Shown here piece by piece: positions 37,350 to 46,220 of a stretch of DNA of 64,000 nt; within the stretch, counting starts at the first letter, position 1, and each line of letters opens with the position of its first letter. The notes under the pieces were generated by a model. It ran no database searches and was not told the DNA's origin. It was given only the letters and a program-made list of their open reading frames with translations. The stretch spans positions 1 to 64,000 of the forward strand of contig NZ_CP123923.1 of NCBI RefSeq assembly GCF_030450125.1, given 5' to 3'. Source of the DNA: Streptomyces sp. WP-1 (GTDB taxonomy: Bacteria; Actinomycetota; Actinomycetes; Streptomycetales; Streptomycetaceae). A program made the translations under genes and the position numbers.

Positions 37350-38292
37350 AGGGTCTGTTGCGAAAGTGGATCTTGTTTGTTGATGATCACGTTCTGTGGG
37401 ACGTGGGGATCTGACGAATGGGCAGTGGGCCCGGCTTGAGCCGTTGCTGCCGCGGGCATCAAGCCGGGCCGGCCGCAGGTGTGGTCGAGGCCGCAGCTGA
37501 TAGACGGCATACGGTGGCGGACCCGGGCCGGTGCTCCGTGGCGGGACGTGCCCGAACGTTATGGGCCGTGGGACCGGGTCTATGACCTGTTCCGGCGCTG
37601 GCAGCGGGACGGCACCTGGGCGAGGATCCTCACTCAGCTCCAGGCCGAGGCGGACGCGAAGGGCCTGATCACCTGGGACGTGAACGTCGACTCGACGGTC
37701 TGCCGGGCCCATCAGCACGCCGCCGGGGCGGTGAAAAGGGGGACTTGCAGAAGGAGTCGCCCGGTGGGGTCTTCGTCGAGCCGGCCGACCACGGTCTCGG
37801 ACGGTCCCGCGGCGGACTGAGCAGCAAAATCCATCTCGCGGTCGAGCAGGGGCAGAAGCCCTTGTCGGTGGTGATCACGGCAGGGCAGCGGGGTGACTCC
37901 CCGCAGTTCGAGCCGGTCCTGGAGGCCATCCGGGTCCCTCGCCTGGGGCCCGGCAGGCCGCGCAAGCGCCCGGACCGGGTCCGGGCCGACAAGGCGTACG
38001 ACTCGCGCGGCAATCGCTCCTACCTGCGCAGACGCGGGATCAAGGCCACCATCCCGGTGCCGGCGGACCGGGTCCGCAACCGCCTCAAGCGCGGATCGCA
38101 TGGCGGGCGGCCGCCGAAGTTCGACAAGGACGACTACAAGCAGCGGCACGCGGTCGAGTGCGGGATCAACCGGCTCAAGCGCCACCGGGCCGTCGCCACA
38201 AGGTACGACAAACTCGCCGTCCGCTACGAAGCGACCGTGCTGGTCGCAGCCATCAACGAGTGGCTGTGACCAGCACTTTCACAACAGACCCT
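37350..38292 (+). mobile_element. IS5-family insertion sequence with both ends
   Basis: A 943-base element bounded by near-perfect terminal inverted repeats: AGGGTCTGTTGCGAAAGTG at 37350-37368 and its complement at 38274-38292, with one mismatch. It carries one transposase encoded in two overlapping frames. I see no direct target duplication: the flanks are CTT on the left and AGA on the right. It is the best-preserved mobile element in the window. Confidence 0.85.
37396..38269 (+). CDS. IS5-family transposase, two frames with slip site
   Basis: Frame A gives [40 protein letters not shown] and [18 protein letters not shown] (first catalytic Asp). At 37734-37742 lies AAAAGGGGG, a typical slippery run. 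Frame B continues [40 protein letters not shown], then [20 protein letters not shown] (second Asp) and [20 protein letters not shown] (catalytic Glu) to a stop at 38269. The arrangement fits programmed frameshifting. One further shift lies near 37457, where [20 protein letters not shown] from GTG 37396 leaves frame A by one missing G. That one is probably inactivating. Confidence 0.8.
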
Positions 38293-38510
38293 AGACGGTG
38301 CTCCTCACCTTGTAGAGCTCGGCGTCATGACTCGCAGGCCGACCGCCTCCTGAGCCCTTCCTCCTCCGATTGGCGGCCTGGTCGGTCTTCTCCGGGACGA
38401 CGGCTCGATGCCGGGATTGCGCGCTGCGCGGCCAGGCGCAGGAGCTCGTACGGCTTCGCCCCGACGCCGTCGGCAGCGCACAGATACCCGCTGATACCCA
38501 ACCGCCGCCA
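38293..38510. other. Short gap right of IS5, nothing recognised
   Basis: No gene recognised between the right end of the IS and the mini-operon that follows on the minus strand. Confidence 0.4.
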
Positions 38511-38837
38511 TCACACCGCACATTCACGGCGGCGGAGAGGGGCACGCCAGGATCTCCCCTCCCCTCCCCCGCCAGCCGCCGCGTCGGAGCGAAGGAGGGT
38601 ATGCCCTCGCTGCCGCCGGGGGGGGATGGCCCCGGTCGTGTGTGGTGCGCGCCGGAGGGAGTGCGGCGGTGGGAGCCGAATGTGAGGACACCCCCACCGC
38701 TGTCCGGTCGTCGTCACTGAGCCGCGTGCGGCGGCCTCCAGCCAGTTCAGGAACTCGCATGCGAAGTGCCACTTGTGGCCGGTGAAGACGTGCTCCGGGG
38801 TACTCGCGGGAATCTGGATCGTCAGGCGGATACGCAA
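38511..38837 (-). CDS. Hypothetical protein, C-terminus doubtful
   Basis: ATG 38837 overlaps the last 16 bases of the preceding gene. The first 40 residues read as protein (MRIRLTIQIPASTPEHVFTG, HKWHFACEFLNWLEAAARGS). After that the frame is Pro/Arg-rich and probably non-native. It may be the third gene of the small minus-strand operon, with its end lost when the IS region formed. No family assigned. Confidence 0.4.
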   Translation of the reverse strand: MRIRLTIQIPASTPEHVFTGHKWHFACEFLNWLEAAARGSVTTTGQRWGCPHIRLPPPHSLRRAPHTTGAIPPRRQRGHTLLRSDAAAGGGGEGRSWRAPLRRRECAV

Positions 38838-39202
38838 CCCGTGCCGGCCGTCACGAACTCATGCATGACACGGGCGACTTCGGTGCCGTCGGCGAGCCGA
38901 CCGGTACCGCCGATCCGGACGGGGTAGGTTTCGTGCCCCTCGCCCTCGATCGGCACGCCGTCGTGGAAGGCGAGAAAGAAGCGCAGTGGCCCGAAGCCGA
39001 TGGTCTCGATGATCTCGACCGTGTCGTCGGTGGAGTCGGCGAGGTAGTGCTCCGGGTTGGCCGCGAGCAGAGCGGCTCGGTCAGCGCCTGCGAGCCGGCC
39101 CTGCCACCAGGTAGGAAATTCGTCCGCGTCGATGCCGTCGATCTCCATCTCGGTTACAGCGGATCGCCACTCGCCGCCCGAGGTGTCGAGCAGTGGTGCC
39201 AT
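38822..39202 (-). CDS. Conserved hypothetical protein
   Basis: A 126-residue soluble acidic protein. It reads TEMEIDGIDADEFPTWWQGR, LAAN and EHYLADSTDDTVEIIETIGF, GPLRFFLAFHDGVPIEGEGH. The arrangement resembles a small strand-rich domain, and no catalytic motif is seen. It starts 13 bases after the stop of the 53-residue gene, so the two are probably co-translated. ATG 39202 is the only good start. Confidence 0.65.
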   Translation of the reverse strand: MAPLLDTSGGEWRSAVTEMEIDGIDADEFPTWWQGRLAGADRAALLAANPEHYLADSTDDTVEIIETIGFGPLRFFLAFHDGVPIEGEGHETYPVRIGGTGRLADGTEVARVMHEFVTAGTGCVSA

Positions 39203-39215
39203 CGCTTGGTCCGAC

Positions 39216-39377
39216 TCACGAATGTCCGGTGAGCAGCTCCCTCATCAGGTCGTCCCCGACCCGCGCCTTGAGCAGGGTGAGCGCCGCGCGGGAGCGGCCC
39301 AGTTCCCATCGGCGGATGTCGTCCTGCGTGTACTCCGTGCCGTCGATCACGGTCCGGACAGCCAGCGCGCTCGTCAT
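39216..39377 (-). CDS. Small helical protein heading a mini-operon
   Basis: A 53-residue protein from ATG 39377 with GGGGAG upstream. It reads MTSALAVRTVIDGTEYTQDD, IRRWELGRSRAALTLLKARV, GDDLMRELLTGHS. The DDIRRWELGRSRAAL segment could be a short helix-turn-helix-like or dimerisation element. No family recognised. First gene of a three-gene minus-strand set. Confidence 0.6.
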   Translation of the reverse strand: MTSALAVRTVIDGTEYTQDDIRRWELGRSRAALTLLKARVGDDLMRELLTGHS

Positions 39378-39499
39378 GGCGTGCTCCCCTCACGATGAAC
39401 CACAAAAGGAGACTTTTTCTCCGCTTCGCGGACGATAGGACGCGAACCCCGTTATGGGGCGAGTCGCGTCAGCGACCAGCCGATGCCACGGCGGTCAGC

Positions 39500-40005
39500 A
39501 GTACGGTGGCTGGTCGGCCAGGGAGGCTGCCACTCGTATCCACACGCCGAACAGCCGATGAAGGCTGGGCAGGTCGCCCGCGCCTGGACGGTCCGCGTGA
39601 CCGACGAGGTGCCCCAGGGAATCCCCGTACTTCACGGCCCCGGCCCTCACCGAGGCGTCCCGCTCCGTCATCTCCGCGCAGGCGAAGTCGTCACCGGTGA
39701 GGACGGCCACCGGAACACCGATCGCGGCCGCGGCGGCGTGGGCCAGTCCGATCTCGCCCGCGGGCCGGCCGTCCAGCTACTTGTCCTCGATCCCCTGCCC
39801 CATGGAGCTGTGACTCAGCACGCCGAGCGCGCTGACCCGCGAGTGATAGCCGACGCAAATCACGGCGCCGCGCTCGGGGGTGAGGCCTTCGAGCATGAGC
39901 AACGGACGGCGGCGTCGACGTCCTCCGCCATCATCCCCTCTCCTCCGCCGTCCACGCTCATGGTCCCGGCCGCCGGGCTGGACGAAGCATGCCCGGACCC
40001 GCGCC
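39500..40005 (-). pseudogene. M55 D-aminopeptidase (DppA-like), broken
   Basis: Reading down from about 40005: GTMSVDGGGEGM then DVDAAVR (the metal-binding N-terminal SVDxEG block), LTPERGAVICVGYHSRVSAL, GVLSHSSMGQGIEDK, an in-frame TAG, LDGRPAGEIGLAHAAAAAIG, VPVAVLTGDDFACAEMTERD and AVKYGDS. These follow the M55 zinc D-aminopeptidase order. A large internal deletion removes the middle of the first half, and the stop codon and frame changes make it a pseudogene. Confidence 0.65.
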
Positions 40006-40260
40006 GGGTGATAGGGCAGCAGCATCTCACCCGGAGAATCTCCACCGGCTTCGGGCCAGGAGTGCTGGTCCCATCCAAGTCGGGCACCGTGCCGGGCGGC
40101 ATCGGCAACGACGTCGGCGTGGCCACCTTCCCGACAGCCGGCGGTATGCGATCGCCGTCCTCACCCGGCCGCTGGCACTCGGGGCACCCACTCGCACTCG
40201 CGACGACATCCTCGGCTCTGCGGCCCGGGCGGGCCCTGGACCACCTTCGCGCGAACGGGG
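39985..40260 (+). pseudogene. Class A beta-lactamase-like C-terminal remnant
   Basis: The frame gives FGPGVLVPSKSGTVPGGIGN, DVGVATFP and, after a one-base shift near 40130, DSRRYAIAVLTR. SKSGT corresponds to the KTG-type active-site triad of serine beta-lactamases and DD-peptidases, and YAIAVLTR to the strand that follows it. The SxxK and SDN regions are missing. It meets the M55 remnant head to head at about 40000. Confidence 0.55.
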
Positions 40261-40978
40261 CACCCTCTCCGAGCGAGGCTCGTGGGAGACGTGGCAGACA
40301 CCGGCGTCCGCCTGGCCAAGTGAAACGGCGTCTTAGCCGTGGTTGCCGACTGTGTTACAGGTTATTTAATTCGCCGGGATCGTCCACCCCTACGAGAAGC
40401 GTCAGCGCACCGGAGAAACCGGCGTTTCGTGTGGCGACCGAGCGGGGTGCGCCCTCAATGAACTCACCATGCGAGGGCACTCGATGGACTGGAACGAGCC
40501 AGCGAGAATGAGAATCGGCCATTCCATGGAACGGAACACTTCGTTCCCTCGGTGCGGTGAAATCCGGGGTGCACCGACCCCTTACATCCGGACATACCTG
40601 AATTGCCTTCCCCAAACGAACGCGAGATCGGTGCAGTCTCGTGGTTGACACGCACGGCATCAGGTCGTGAACATGCAGTGCGGATCACGGCGCATGATCC
40701 CACCCGGTCCCGAAACAAGGGGCGTACGGCGACTGTCTTCCTCGCCCGCCCCGTCATCCAGATCAGCTCCGCCCGGGAGGGAATTCCAGGCTCAAGGAAG
40801 GTACCCGACAGCGCTCCGCGTCCAGCTGCGGCTTTCGGGCCGTTGGCCCTCCTCTGCCCGGCAGAGGTGGTGTTCGGGCGAACCTGCTGAAGAAATTCAT
40901 TTCGCCGTCATATCCGTTACCCACTTATGACACCCGCGATTCCGTGTGCCCGGACGCGGGTGACGAAGGAGTGTGCAC
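40261..40978. other. Long gap before biosynthetic operon
   Basis: About 700 bases before the operon that starts at 40979, with locally lower GC at 40340-40380 and 40860-40930, likely to contain its promoter. A 55-codon minus-strand frame (40522 to 40355, MADSHSRWLVPVHRVPSHGE) is possible but unsupported. No cobalamin riboswitch-like boxes were seen by eye. Confidence 0.4.
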
Positions 40979-42649
40979 ATGACGTTCAACGCTCTGATGG
41001 GCACGTCCCCGAACGGCGACGAACTGCCGCGGGCCGGCGCCACCGCGCGGCTCCACGCCGTGATCAGCGGCCACTGGTCCTCGGACGTCCTGCTGCGCCT
41101 GCACCTGAGGCGATGGCCGGATTCGGCGGAGCCGCGTCCGGAGGGCCATGAGGTGGTCGCCCTCGACGACGGCGGCTACGCGCACACCGTGGACACCGGC
41201 ACCGGCTTCGTCACGGTGCAGTTCACGCCCGAGCCGGACTCCGCGCCGCACTCGCTGGAGCACAGCGATCCGCCCACCCCGCGCTGGCGCGCGGCCGTGC
41301 TGACGGAGAGCGTCCGGCCGGACGATCCGACGCCGGCCGCGGTCGCCCGGGCGCTGGCCGAGGCCCTGCGGAGCGAAGGCGCCGCCTTCAGCGAGGCCGA
41401 GGTGGCGAGACTGTGGGAGGCGATGCCGCTGCTGCGCCGGTATGCCACCGAGGAGAGCGCTCTCGCCGACTGGGCGCTGATATTCCGCGACCATTACGTG
41501 GAGAACAGCGTCGGCTTCCTGCTGGCCGCCGAACGCGCCGGGTTCGCACCGCAGTGGATCTACGCCCTGGACAAGGGCGACAAGACGTTGCGCCGGGACC
41601 GTGTGCACGGTTGGTTCCTGTCCCGGGGCTACCGCAGCGCGACCCTCGACAACTCCGTCGTGAACGGCACCGCCACCGACGAGGAAGTCCGCCGGGCGCG
41701 CGAGGTGGGCTCCGACGTGGACGCCTTCATCCGGGCGGCACACGCCGAGGGCCGGCGCGTGCTCATGGTCGACGACGGCGGCATCATCGCCCTCGGCTCC
41801 GCAAGCGAACGACTGGTCACCGAACAGCCGGACGCCGCACTGGAGTTGACCGTCAGCGGCCTCAAACGCATATCGGCGGCCACCGACATGAGCCTGCCCG
41901 TCCTCAACATGGCGCGCTCCGAGGTCAAGACGCACCTGGCCTACAACGAGATCGCCGATTCCTGCGTGCGGCGGCTGCGCGCCATCGTGCCGGGGGAAAA
42001 GTTCGTCGGCCGGCGGGTGCTGACCCTGGGCTTCGGCACTCTGGGCGCCCGGGTCGCAAGGGCCCTGCGTGCGACCGGATGCCGCGTCACCGTCGTGGAC
42101 ACCGACCTCCTCGCCCTCGTACGCGCCGCCGAGGAGGGCTTCGACACCAGCCGCTCGGCCCATGAGGCGCTGCGGCGCGCCCGCCCCTTCCTGATCATCG
42201 GGACCACCGGCGAGGACGCGCTCACCGAGGCCGACCTGGCACTGCTGCCCGACGGCGTGCTCCTCGCCGGATTCGCCACCCGGGACTTCAGCCTGCTCAG
42301 CGAGCGCCGCGTCGCCACGACGGCGTCGGACGTCCCCGGCGTGGGGGTCCGCTACACGTTGCCCGAGGGCCGCTCGGCCGTCCTCCTCGGCGACGGCCGG
42401 TCCCTGAACCTCTACACCTACGAGGGCATCCCCAACCGGGGCTATGACGCCTACCGCGCCGCCACCCTGGTCACCGCCAAGCACCTGTGCCGGACCGCCG
42501 CGGACCTGGCGCCCGGCATCCACCTCGGGATCGTGGACGAAGTGGTGCGCGGCGCGGGGCTGTTCGACGCGTACTACGACACGTATCTCGCCGACACCGC
42601 CCAGCCGGCCGAAGGCGGCGTCGAGGACGGTGGGGACGCGCATGAGTGA
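40979..42649 (+). CDS. S-adenosylhomocysteine-hydrolase-like NAD protein
   Basis: A 556-residue protein. Its C-terminal 300 residues follow the AdoHcy hydrolase layout: WIYALDKGDKTLRRDRVHGW, VLMVDDGG (residues 261-268, like DDGGD), LELTVSGLKRI (like EETTTGVHRL), SLPVLNMARSEVKTHLAYNE, then the NAD loop GRRVLTLGFGTLGARVARAL (GFGTLG at 351-356) and VVDTDLLALVRAAEEGFDT. It lacks the clear catalytic Asp/His set of true SAHH, and the first 250 residues are novel. It may oxidise or hydrolyse a nucleoside-like or thioether intermediate. ATG 40979 has GAAGGAG upstream; GTG 40973 is an option. First gene of the operon; overlaps the next by 8 bases. Confidence 0.75.
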   Translation: MTFNALMGTSPNGDELPRAGATARLHAVISGHWSSDVLLRLHLRRWPDSAEPRPEGHEVVALDDGGYAHTVDTGTGFVTVQFTPEPDSAPHSLEHSDPPTPRWRAAVLTESVRPDDPTPAAVARALAEALRSEGAAFSEAEVARLWEAMPLLRRYATEESALADWALIFRDHYVENSVGFLLAAERAGFAPQWIYALDKGDKTLRRDRVHGWFLSRGYRSATLDNSVVNGTATDEEVRRAREVGSDVDAFIRAAHAEGRRVLMVDDGGIIALGSASERLVTEQPDAALELTVSGLKRISAATDMSLPVLNMARSEVKTHLAYNEIADSCVRRLRAIVPGEKFVGRRVLTLGFGTLGARVARALRATGCRVTVVDTDLLALVRAAEEGFDTSRSAHEALRRARPFLIIGTTGEDALTEADLALLPDGVLLAGFATRDFSLLSERRVATTASDVPGVGVRYTLPEGRSAVLLGDGRSLNLYTYEGIPNRGYDAYRAATLVTAKHLCRTAADLAPGIHLGIVDEVVRGAGLFDAYYDTYLADTAQPAEGGVEDGGDAHE

Positions 42650-43745
42650 CCTGCCCCGCGTGTGCGTCGTCGGCTACGGAGTGGCCGGCAAACTGCACCA
42701 CCGCCTCCTGGAAGCCGCCGGTCTGCGCGTGTGCGCCGTGGACCCGGCCCTGACCGGCACGCCCCTCGGCGTCCACCGCCGGCAGCCCGTCGAACACAGC
42801 GCCACCGTGCGGGACATGGCGGGCCCCGTGCACCTGTGGTCGCTCTGCACACCCACCCAGGCACACGTCGACGTCCTGGCACAGGTCCTGGAGCGTGACC
42901 CGCGGGCCCGCGTCATCATGGAGAAACCGGCCTGCCGGGTACAGGACGTGCCCCGCCTCCTGGACCTGCTGGAGCGGCATCCCGGGGCGCGCGTGGTCGT
43001 GATGAACCAGTACCGGCACGCCCACGCGCTGCGCCTGCTGGACGACCTGCGGCGCCATCACATGCCGGACCACCCGGTGACGGCTGTGCGCGTCGCCTTC
43101 AGCAAGGACCGGCGGCCCGACATGGAGGCGGGCCGGTTCGTCGACCGCGACCACGGCGTCTTCGGCTACGAGTGGCCGCACATGCTGGCGGTGGCGAGCC
43201 GGCTGCTGCCGTCCGACGTCTACCGCGCCTACGTGGAGAGCCCGGTCGAGGACGTACGGGGCGTCGTCCACGAGGACTACTTCGTCACGGCCGCCCGGGA
43301 ACGCGCCGTGGTGGCGGACGGCGTGGAGCTGGAGCTGTACTCGTCGGTCGTCGGCGACGCGCTGGAGGACACCGACGTCCCCGACTGGGCCCGTCCCTTC
43401 GGCCACTCCACCGGCGGCCGCCGACGGCTCGCCCAACTCCAGGTCGGCCCGGCGCTGTTCACGGCGGAGATGGACCCCGTAGCGCTCCCGGACGGCAGCC
43501 GGCTGCCCAGTAACACCCACCGGCTGACGGCCGAGCTGCCGGGCGGCTGCCAGGAGACGCTGGTGAACGACTCCCCCATGGACAACGCCCTGCGCACCGC
43601 GGTGGCCCGGCTGCTGGGCGACCTGCCGCTGCCCCCGGTCGACCTGCGGCCCGTGCACCGCATCAGCGCCTTGGCGGGCCACTTCCGGCACGTTCCTGCG
43701 ACCGCCGCCGCGGCGGCCGGACGGCTGAGCGGAGGCGCCGTATGA
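42642..43745 (+). CDS. Gfo/Idh/MocA-like oxidoreductase (divergent)
   Basis: A 367-residue NAD(P)-dependent oxidoreductase-like protein. The Rossmann start is RVCVVGYGVAGKLHHRLLEA. HLWSLCTPTQAHVDVLAQVL and ARVIMEKPACRVQDVP carry the EKP element of Gfo/Idh/MocA enzymes. The C-terminal half (FSKDRRPDMEAGRFVDRDHG, FGYEWPHML) is the substrate domain with a His in the usual place, but it is otherwise unlike sugar dehydrogenases. It overlaps its neighbours by 8 and 4 bases. Likely acts with the second oxidoreductase on a shared intermediate. Confidence 0.82.
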   Translation: MSDLPRVCVVGYGVAGKLHHRLLEAAGLRVCAVDPALTGTPLGVHRRQPVEHSATVRDMAGPVHLWSLCTPTQAHVDVLAQVLERDPRARVIMEKPACRVQDVPRLLDLLERHPGARVVVMNQYRHAHALRLLDDLRRHHMPDHPVTAVRVAFSKDRRPDMEAGRFVDRDHGVFGYEWPHMLAVASRLLPSDVYRAYVESPVEDVRGVVHEDYFVTAARERAVVADGVELELYSSVVGDALEDTDVPDWARPFGHSTGGRRRLAQLQVGPALFTAEMDPVALPDGSRLPSNTHRLTAELPGGCQETLVNDSPMDNALRTAVARLLGDLPLPPVDLRPVHRISALAGHFRHVPATAAAAAGRLSGGAV

Positions 43746-44869
43746 GCAGGCTTCGTTTCGGCGTCATCGGCTGCGGTGTCATCGGCGGTCTGCACGCCCG
43801 GGTGCTCAACTCCTACGCCCCGCTCGCCGAACGGGCGCGGCTCGTCGCCGTCGCATCGCCCTCACCCGAGCGCGCACACCGGCTGGCCGAGGAGACCGGC
43901 AGCGAGGCGACGGACATCGCCGCCCTGATCGAGCGCTCTGATATCGATGTCATCAGCGTGTGCACCCCCAGTGGCCTCCACGCCGAGCTGGGGCTGCGGG
44001 CACTGGCCGCGGGCAAGCACGTCGTCGTGGAGAAGCCCATCGACGTGTCCGCCCGAGCGGCGGACCGGCTGATCGCCGGCGCACGACAGGCCGGGCGCGC
44101 CCTGGCCGTCATCAGCCAGCGCCGCTTCGACCCCGCCTCCCGGACGCTGCGTACCGCCCTGGACGCCGGGGAGTTCGGGACGCTGACGTCCGGGCTGGTG
44201 GAAGTCCCCCTGTGGCGGGGCCAGTCGTACTACGACTCGGGCGGCTGGCGCGGCAGCCGGGCGCTGGACGGCGGTGGCGCGCTCCTCAACCAAGGGGTGC
44301 ACGCCGTCGACCTCGTCCAGTGGCTGATGGGCCCGGTCGTCGAGGTGGCCGCGCACACCGCCCTCAAGGGGCACCGCGGCATCGAGGTCGAGGACGTCGT
44401 CACCGCGAGTCTGCGGCATGCCAGCGGTGCCCTGACGTCCCTGCTGGCGACGACCGCGGCGTATCCGGGGCGCACCACGCGCCTGACGGTCCACGGCGAC
44501 CGGGGAAGCGCCCTGATCGACAACGACGAACTCACCTGGTTCCACGCCGCCGGACCGCAGGACGACACCTCCGCCTACGGTGCCTACGGAGCGGGCAACC
44601 AGGCCGCCGAGCGCCGACCGGCCGCTCCCGCCGAGCAGCGGGACGCCAGCGGACTGCTCCCCTCGCCGCACGGCGACCAACTCCTCGATCTCTGCGACGC
44701 GATCGCCGAGGGCCGCACTCCCGCCGTCGACGGCGAGGAGGGCCGCAGGGCCCTGCTGACCGTGCTCGCGGTGTACGAGGCGGCGCGCACCGGCGCCGTC
44801 ACCCAGGTGGCATCGGTCTTTGAGTCGTCACCCACCCCATCCGCCCCCATGACCCCGGAGCCGGCATGA
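43742..44869 (+). CDS. Gfo/Idh/MocA family oxidoreductase
   Basis: A 375-residue NAD(P)-dependent dehydrogenase, of the type acting on sugars, inositols or amino-sugars. GVIGCGVIGGLHARVL at the N-terminus, ISVCTPSGLHAELGLRALAA, GKHVVVEKPIDVSA (EKP), GWRGSRALDGGGALLNQGVH and AVDLVQWLMG (GG..xNQGxHxxD active-site block) are all canonical. The Lys in EKP and the catalytic His in QGVHAVD are intact. Overlaps the upstream gene (ATGA) and the downstream radical SAM gene by 4 bases. Confidence 0.92.
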   Translation: MSRLRFGVIGCGVIGGLHARVLNSYAPLAERARLVAVASPSPERAHRLAEETGSEATDIAALIERSDIDVISVCTPSGLHAELGLRALAAGKHVVVEKPIDVSARAADRLIAGARQAGRALAVISQRRFDPASRTLRTALDAGEFGTLTSGLVEVPLWRGQSYYDSGGWRGSRALDGGGALLNQGVHAVDLVQWLMGPVVEVAAHTALKGHRGIEVEDVVTASLRHASGALTSLLATTAAYPGRTTRLTVHGDRGSALIDNDELTWFHAAGPQDDTSAYGAYGAGNQAAERRPAAPAEQRDASGLLPSPHGDQLLDLCDAIAEGRTPAVDGEEGRRALLTVLAVYEAARTGAVTQVASVFESSPTPSAPMTPEPA

Positions 44870-46137
44870 CCAGTGTGAGTTTCGTCGTCGCCGACGACGA
44901 GTTCGAGCGTGACTTCCTGCAGCTTCCCCTGGATGTGGCCAACGCGGCCGCCTTCCTCGCACGGGACGGGGTGGACGTCGTCGTCTGGGACCGTCGTCTG
45001 AGCGGCGAGGCGCCCCGCGTCGACGCGGTCGACGTGGCCGTCGTCGTCACGGCGATCGCGGACCGCGCCCAGTGCTACCCCCTCGATCTGGGCCCGGTGC
45101 GCACCGCCGTGGAACAGGTGCGGCGGACCTGGCCGGGGGCCACCGTCCTCGCCGTCGGCCCGCACGCCACCCAACTGCCCACGGCCACGCTCCGCGAGCT
45201 GGGCGTGGACCACGTGGCACGCGGCGAGGCGGACGCGGCGGCGGTGCACGGCGTACGGGAGCTGCTGAGCGGCAAACCGGTGCTGGGCGAGCTGCCGCTG
45301 AGCGGGACGTATCCGCCGCTGGACTTCGACGCAGCGCCCCTGCCCGCCTACGACCTGCTGGACCTGACGGCCTACACGGCCGAGACGTTCACCGGCGGGC
45401 GGGTCAGGCGCGGGCCGTGCGGCATGGTGCTGGGCGTGCGCGGCTGCACCTATGGATGCACGTTCTGCCATCTTCCGTTCGGCACACGGATGCGCCCGGA
45501 GCCCGTGGAGCGCACGCTCGCGGAGATCACGGCGATGCGCGAACGCGGCGTCGACTCGCTGTTCTTCCTCGACTACGTCTTCGGTCTGCACCCGACCTTC
45601 TACAAGGAGCTGTGCACCGGACTCGTCGGACGGGGTCTGGATCTGGGCTGGAGCGGGCAGAGCCGGGCCGAGGTGGTCCTGCGCCAGGACGTGGACCTGT
45701 GGGCCGCCGCGGGATGCAACGGGATGTGGCTGGGCGCCGAGTCGCCGGCCGTCGCGGAGACCGGCGTCGGCAAACGTGTCCCGGCGGAGAAGATCGACGC
45801 GGCGATCCGCCGGCTCTCGACGGCCGGGATCACACCGTTCGCCTTCATCCTGCTGGGCCTGCCCGGTGACCCGGCCTGCCTGAGCGGCGAAGTGGTCGAC
45901 TGGGCCGCCTCGCTGCCCGGATACTTCGGGCTCAACCAGCTCTTCCTGCGCCCCGGCACCCCGCTCTACGACGAATTGGCGGCCGACTACAACGGCGGTG
46001 CCATGCCCGCTTCGTGGGCCGAGGTGGAGGCGGTGACGCGGCGCTACCGGGAGCGTTATCCGGTCAGCCTCGACGACCTGTGGCAGCGGCTCGTCAAGCT
46101 GCCGAACTACATCGGCAACGCGATGGCCGCCGTATGA
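44866..46137 (+). CDS. Radical SAM enzyme, B12-binding type
   Basis: A 423-residue radical SAM protein. The iron-sulfur motif is RGCTYGCTFCHLPFG, with Cys 194, 198 and 201 in the CxxxCxxC spacing. The N-terminal 130 residues resemble the Rossmann-like cobalamin-binding domain of class B methyltransferase-type enzymes (VLAVGPHATQLPTATL, LGVDHVARGEADAAAVHGV), although the DxHxxG His motif is not present. The barrel continues with SLFFLDYVFGLHPTFYKELC and FILLGLPGD. It could methylate an unactivated carbon or carry out another radical rearrangement. Coupled by 4-base overlap to the upstream gene. Confidence 0.9.
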   Translation: MTSVSFVVADDEFERDFLQLPLDVANAAAFLARDGVDVVVWDRRLSGEAPRVDAVDVAVVVTAIADRAQCYPLDLGPVRTAVEQVRRTWPGATVLAVGPHATQLPTATLRELGVDHVARGEADAAAVHGVRELLSGKPVLGELPLSGTYPPLDFDAAPLPAYDLLDLTAYTAETFTGGRVRRGPCGMVLGVRGCTYGCTFCHLPFGTRMRPEPVERTLAEITAMRERGVDSLFFLDYVFGLHPTFYKELCTGLVGRGLDLGWSGQSRAEVVLRQDVDLWAAAGCNGMWLGAESPAVAETGVGKRVPAEKIDAAIRRLSTAGITPFAFILLGLPGDPACLSGEVVDWAASLPGYFGLNQLFLRPGTPLYDELAADYNGGAMPASWAEVEAVTRRYRERYPVSLDDLWQRLVKLPNYIGNAMAAV

Positions 46138-46220
46138 GCACCGGCCACCTCGTATCCGCCGCCGGACCGGTGCGGGTCGCCGGGCCCGGCGGCGGACGGC
46201 AGGAGTCCGTCGTACCGTGA
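46134..46220 (+). CDS. Possible 28-residue ORF between rSAM and MFS
   Basis: ATG 46134 overlaps the radical SAM stop (ATGA) and its TGA at 46218-46220 overlaps the GTG start of the MFS gene (GTGA). It would encode MSTGHLVSAAGPVRVAGPGG followed by GRQESVVP. The exact double overlap makes it a candidate small peptide or a coupling device. No precursor-type motif is evident, and it may be chance. Confidence 0.35.
   Translation: MSTGHLVSAAGPVRVAGPGGGRQESVVP

Noticed and set aside
37350..38292. Target-site duplication of IS5 element
   Set aside because: Flanking triplets CTT and AGA do not match in either alignment of the ends.
40355..40522. 55-codon minus-strand ORF before the biosynthetic operon
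   Set aside because: No ribosome site or conserved-looking features; left as unsupported.
40261..40978. Cobalamin riboswitch upstream of B12-type radical SAM operon
   Set aside because: No recognisable B12-box sequence by eye.
40925..42643. 572-codon minus-strand open frame
   Set aside because: Antisense to the SAHH-like gene, which has clear motifs.
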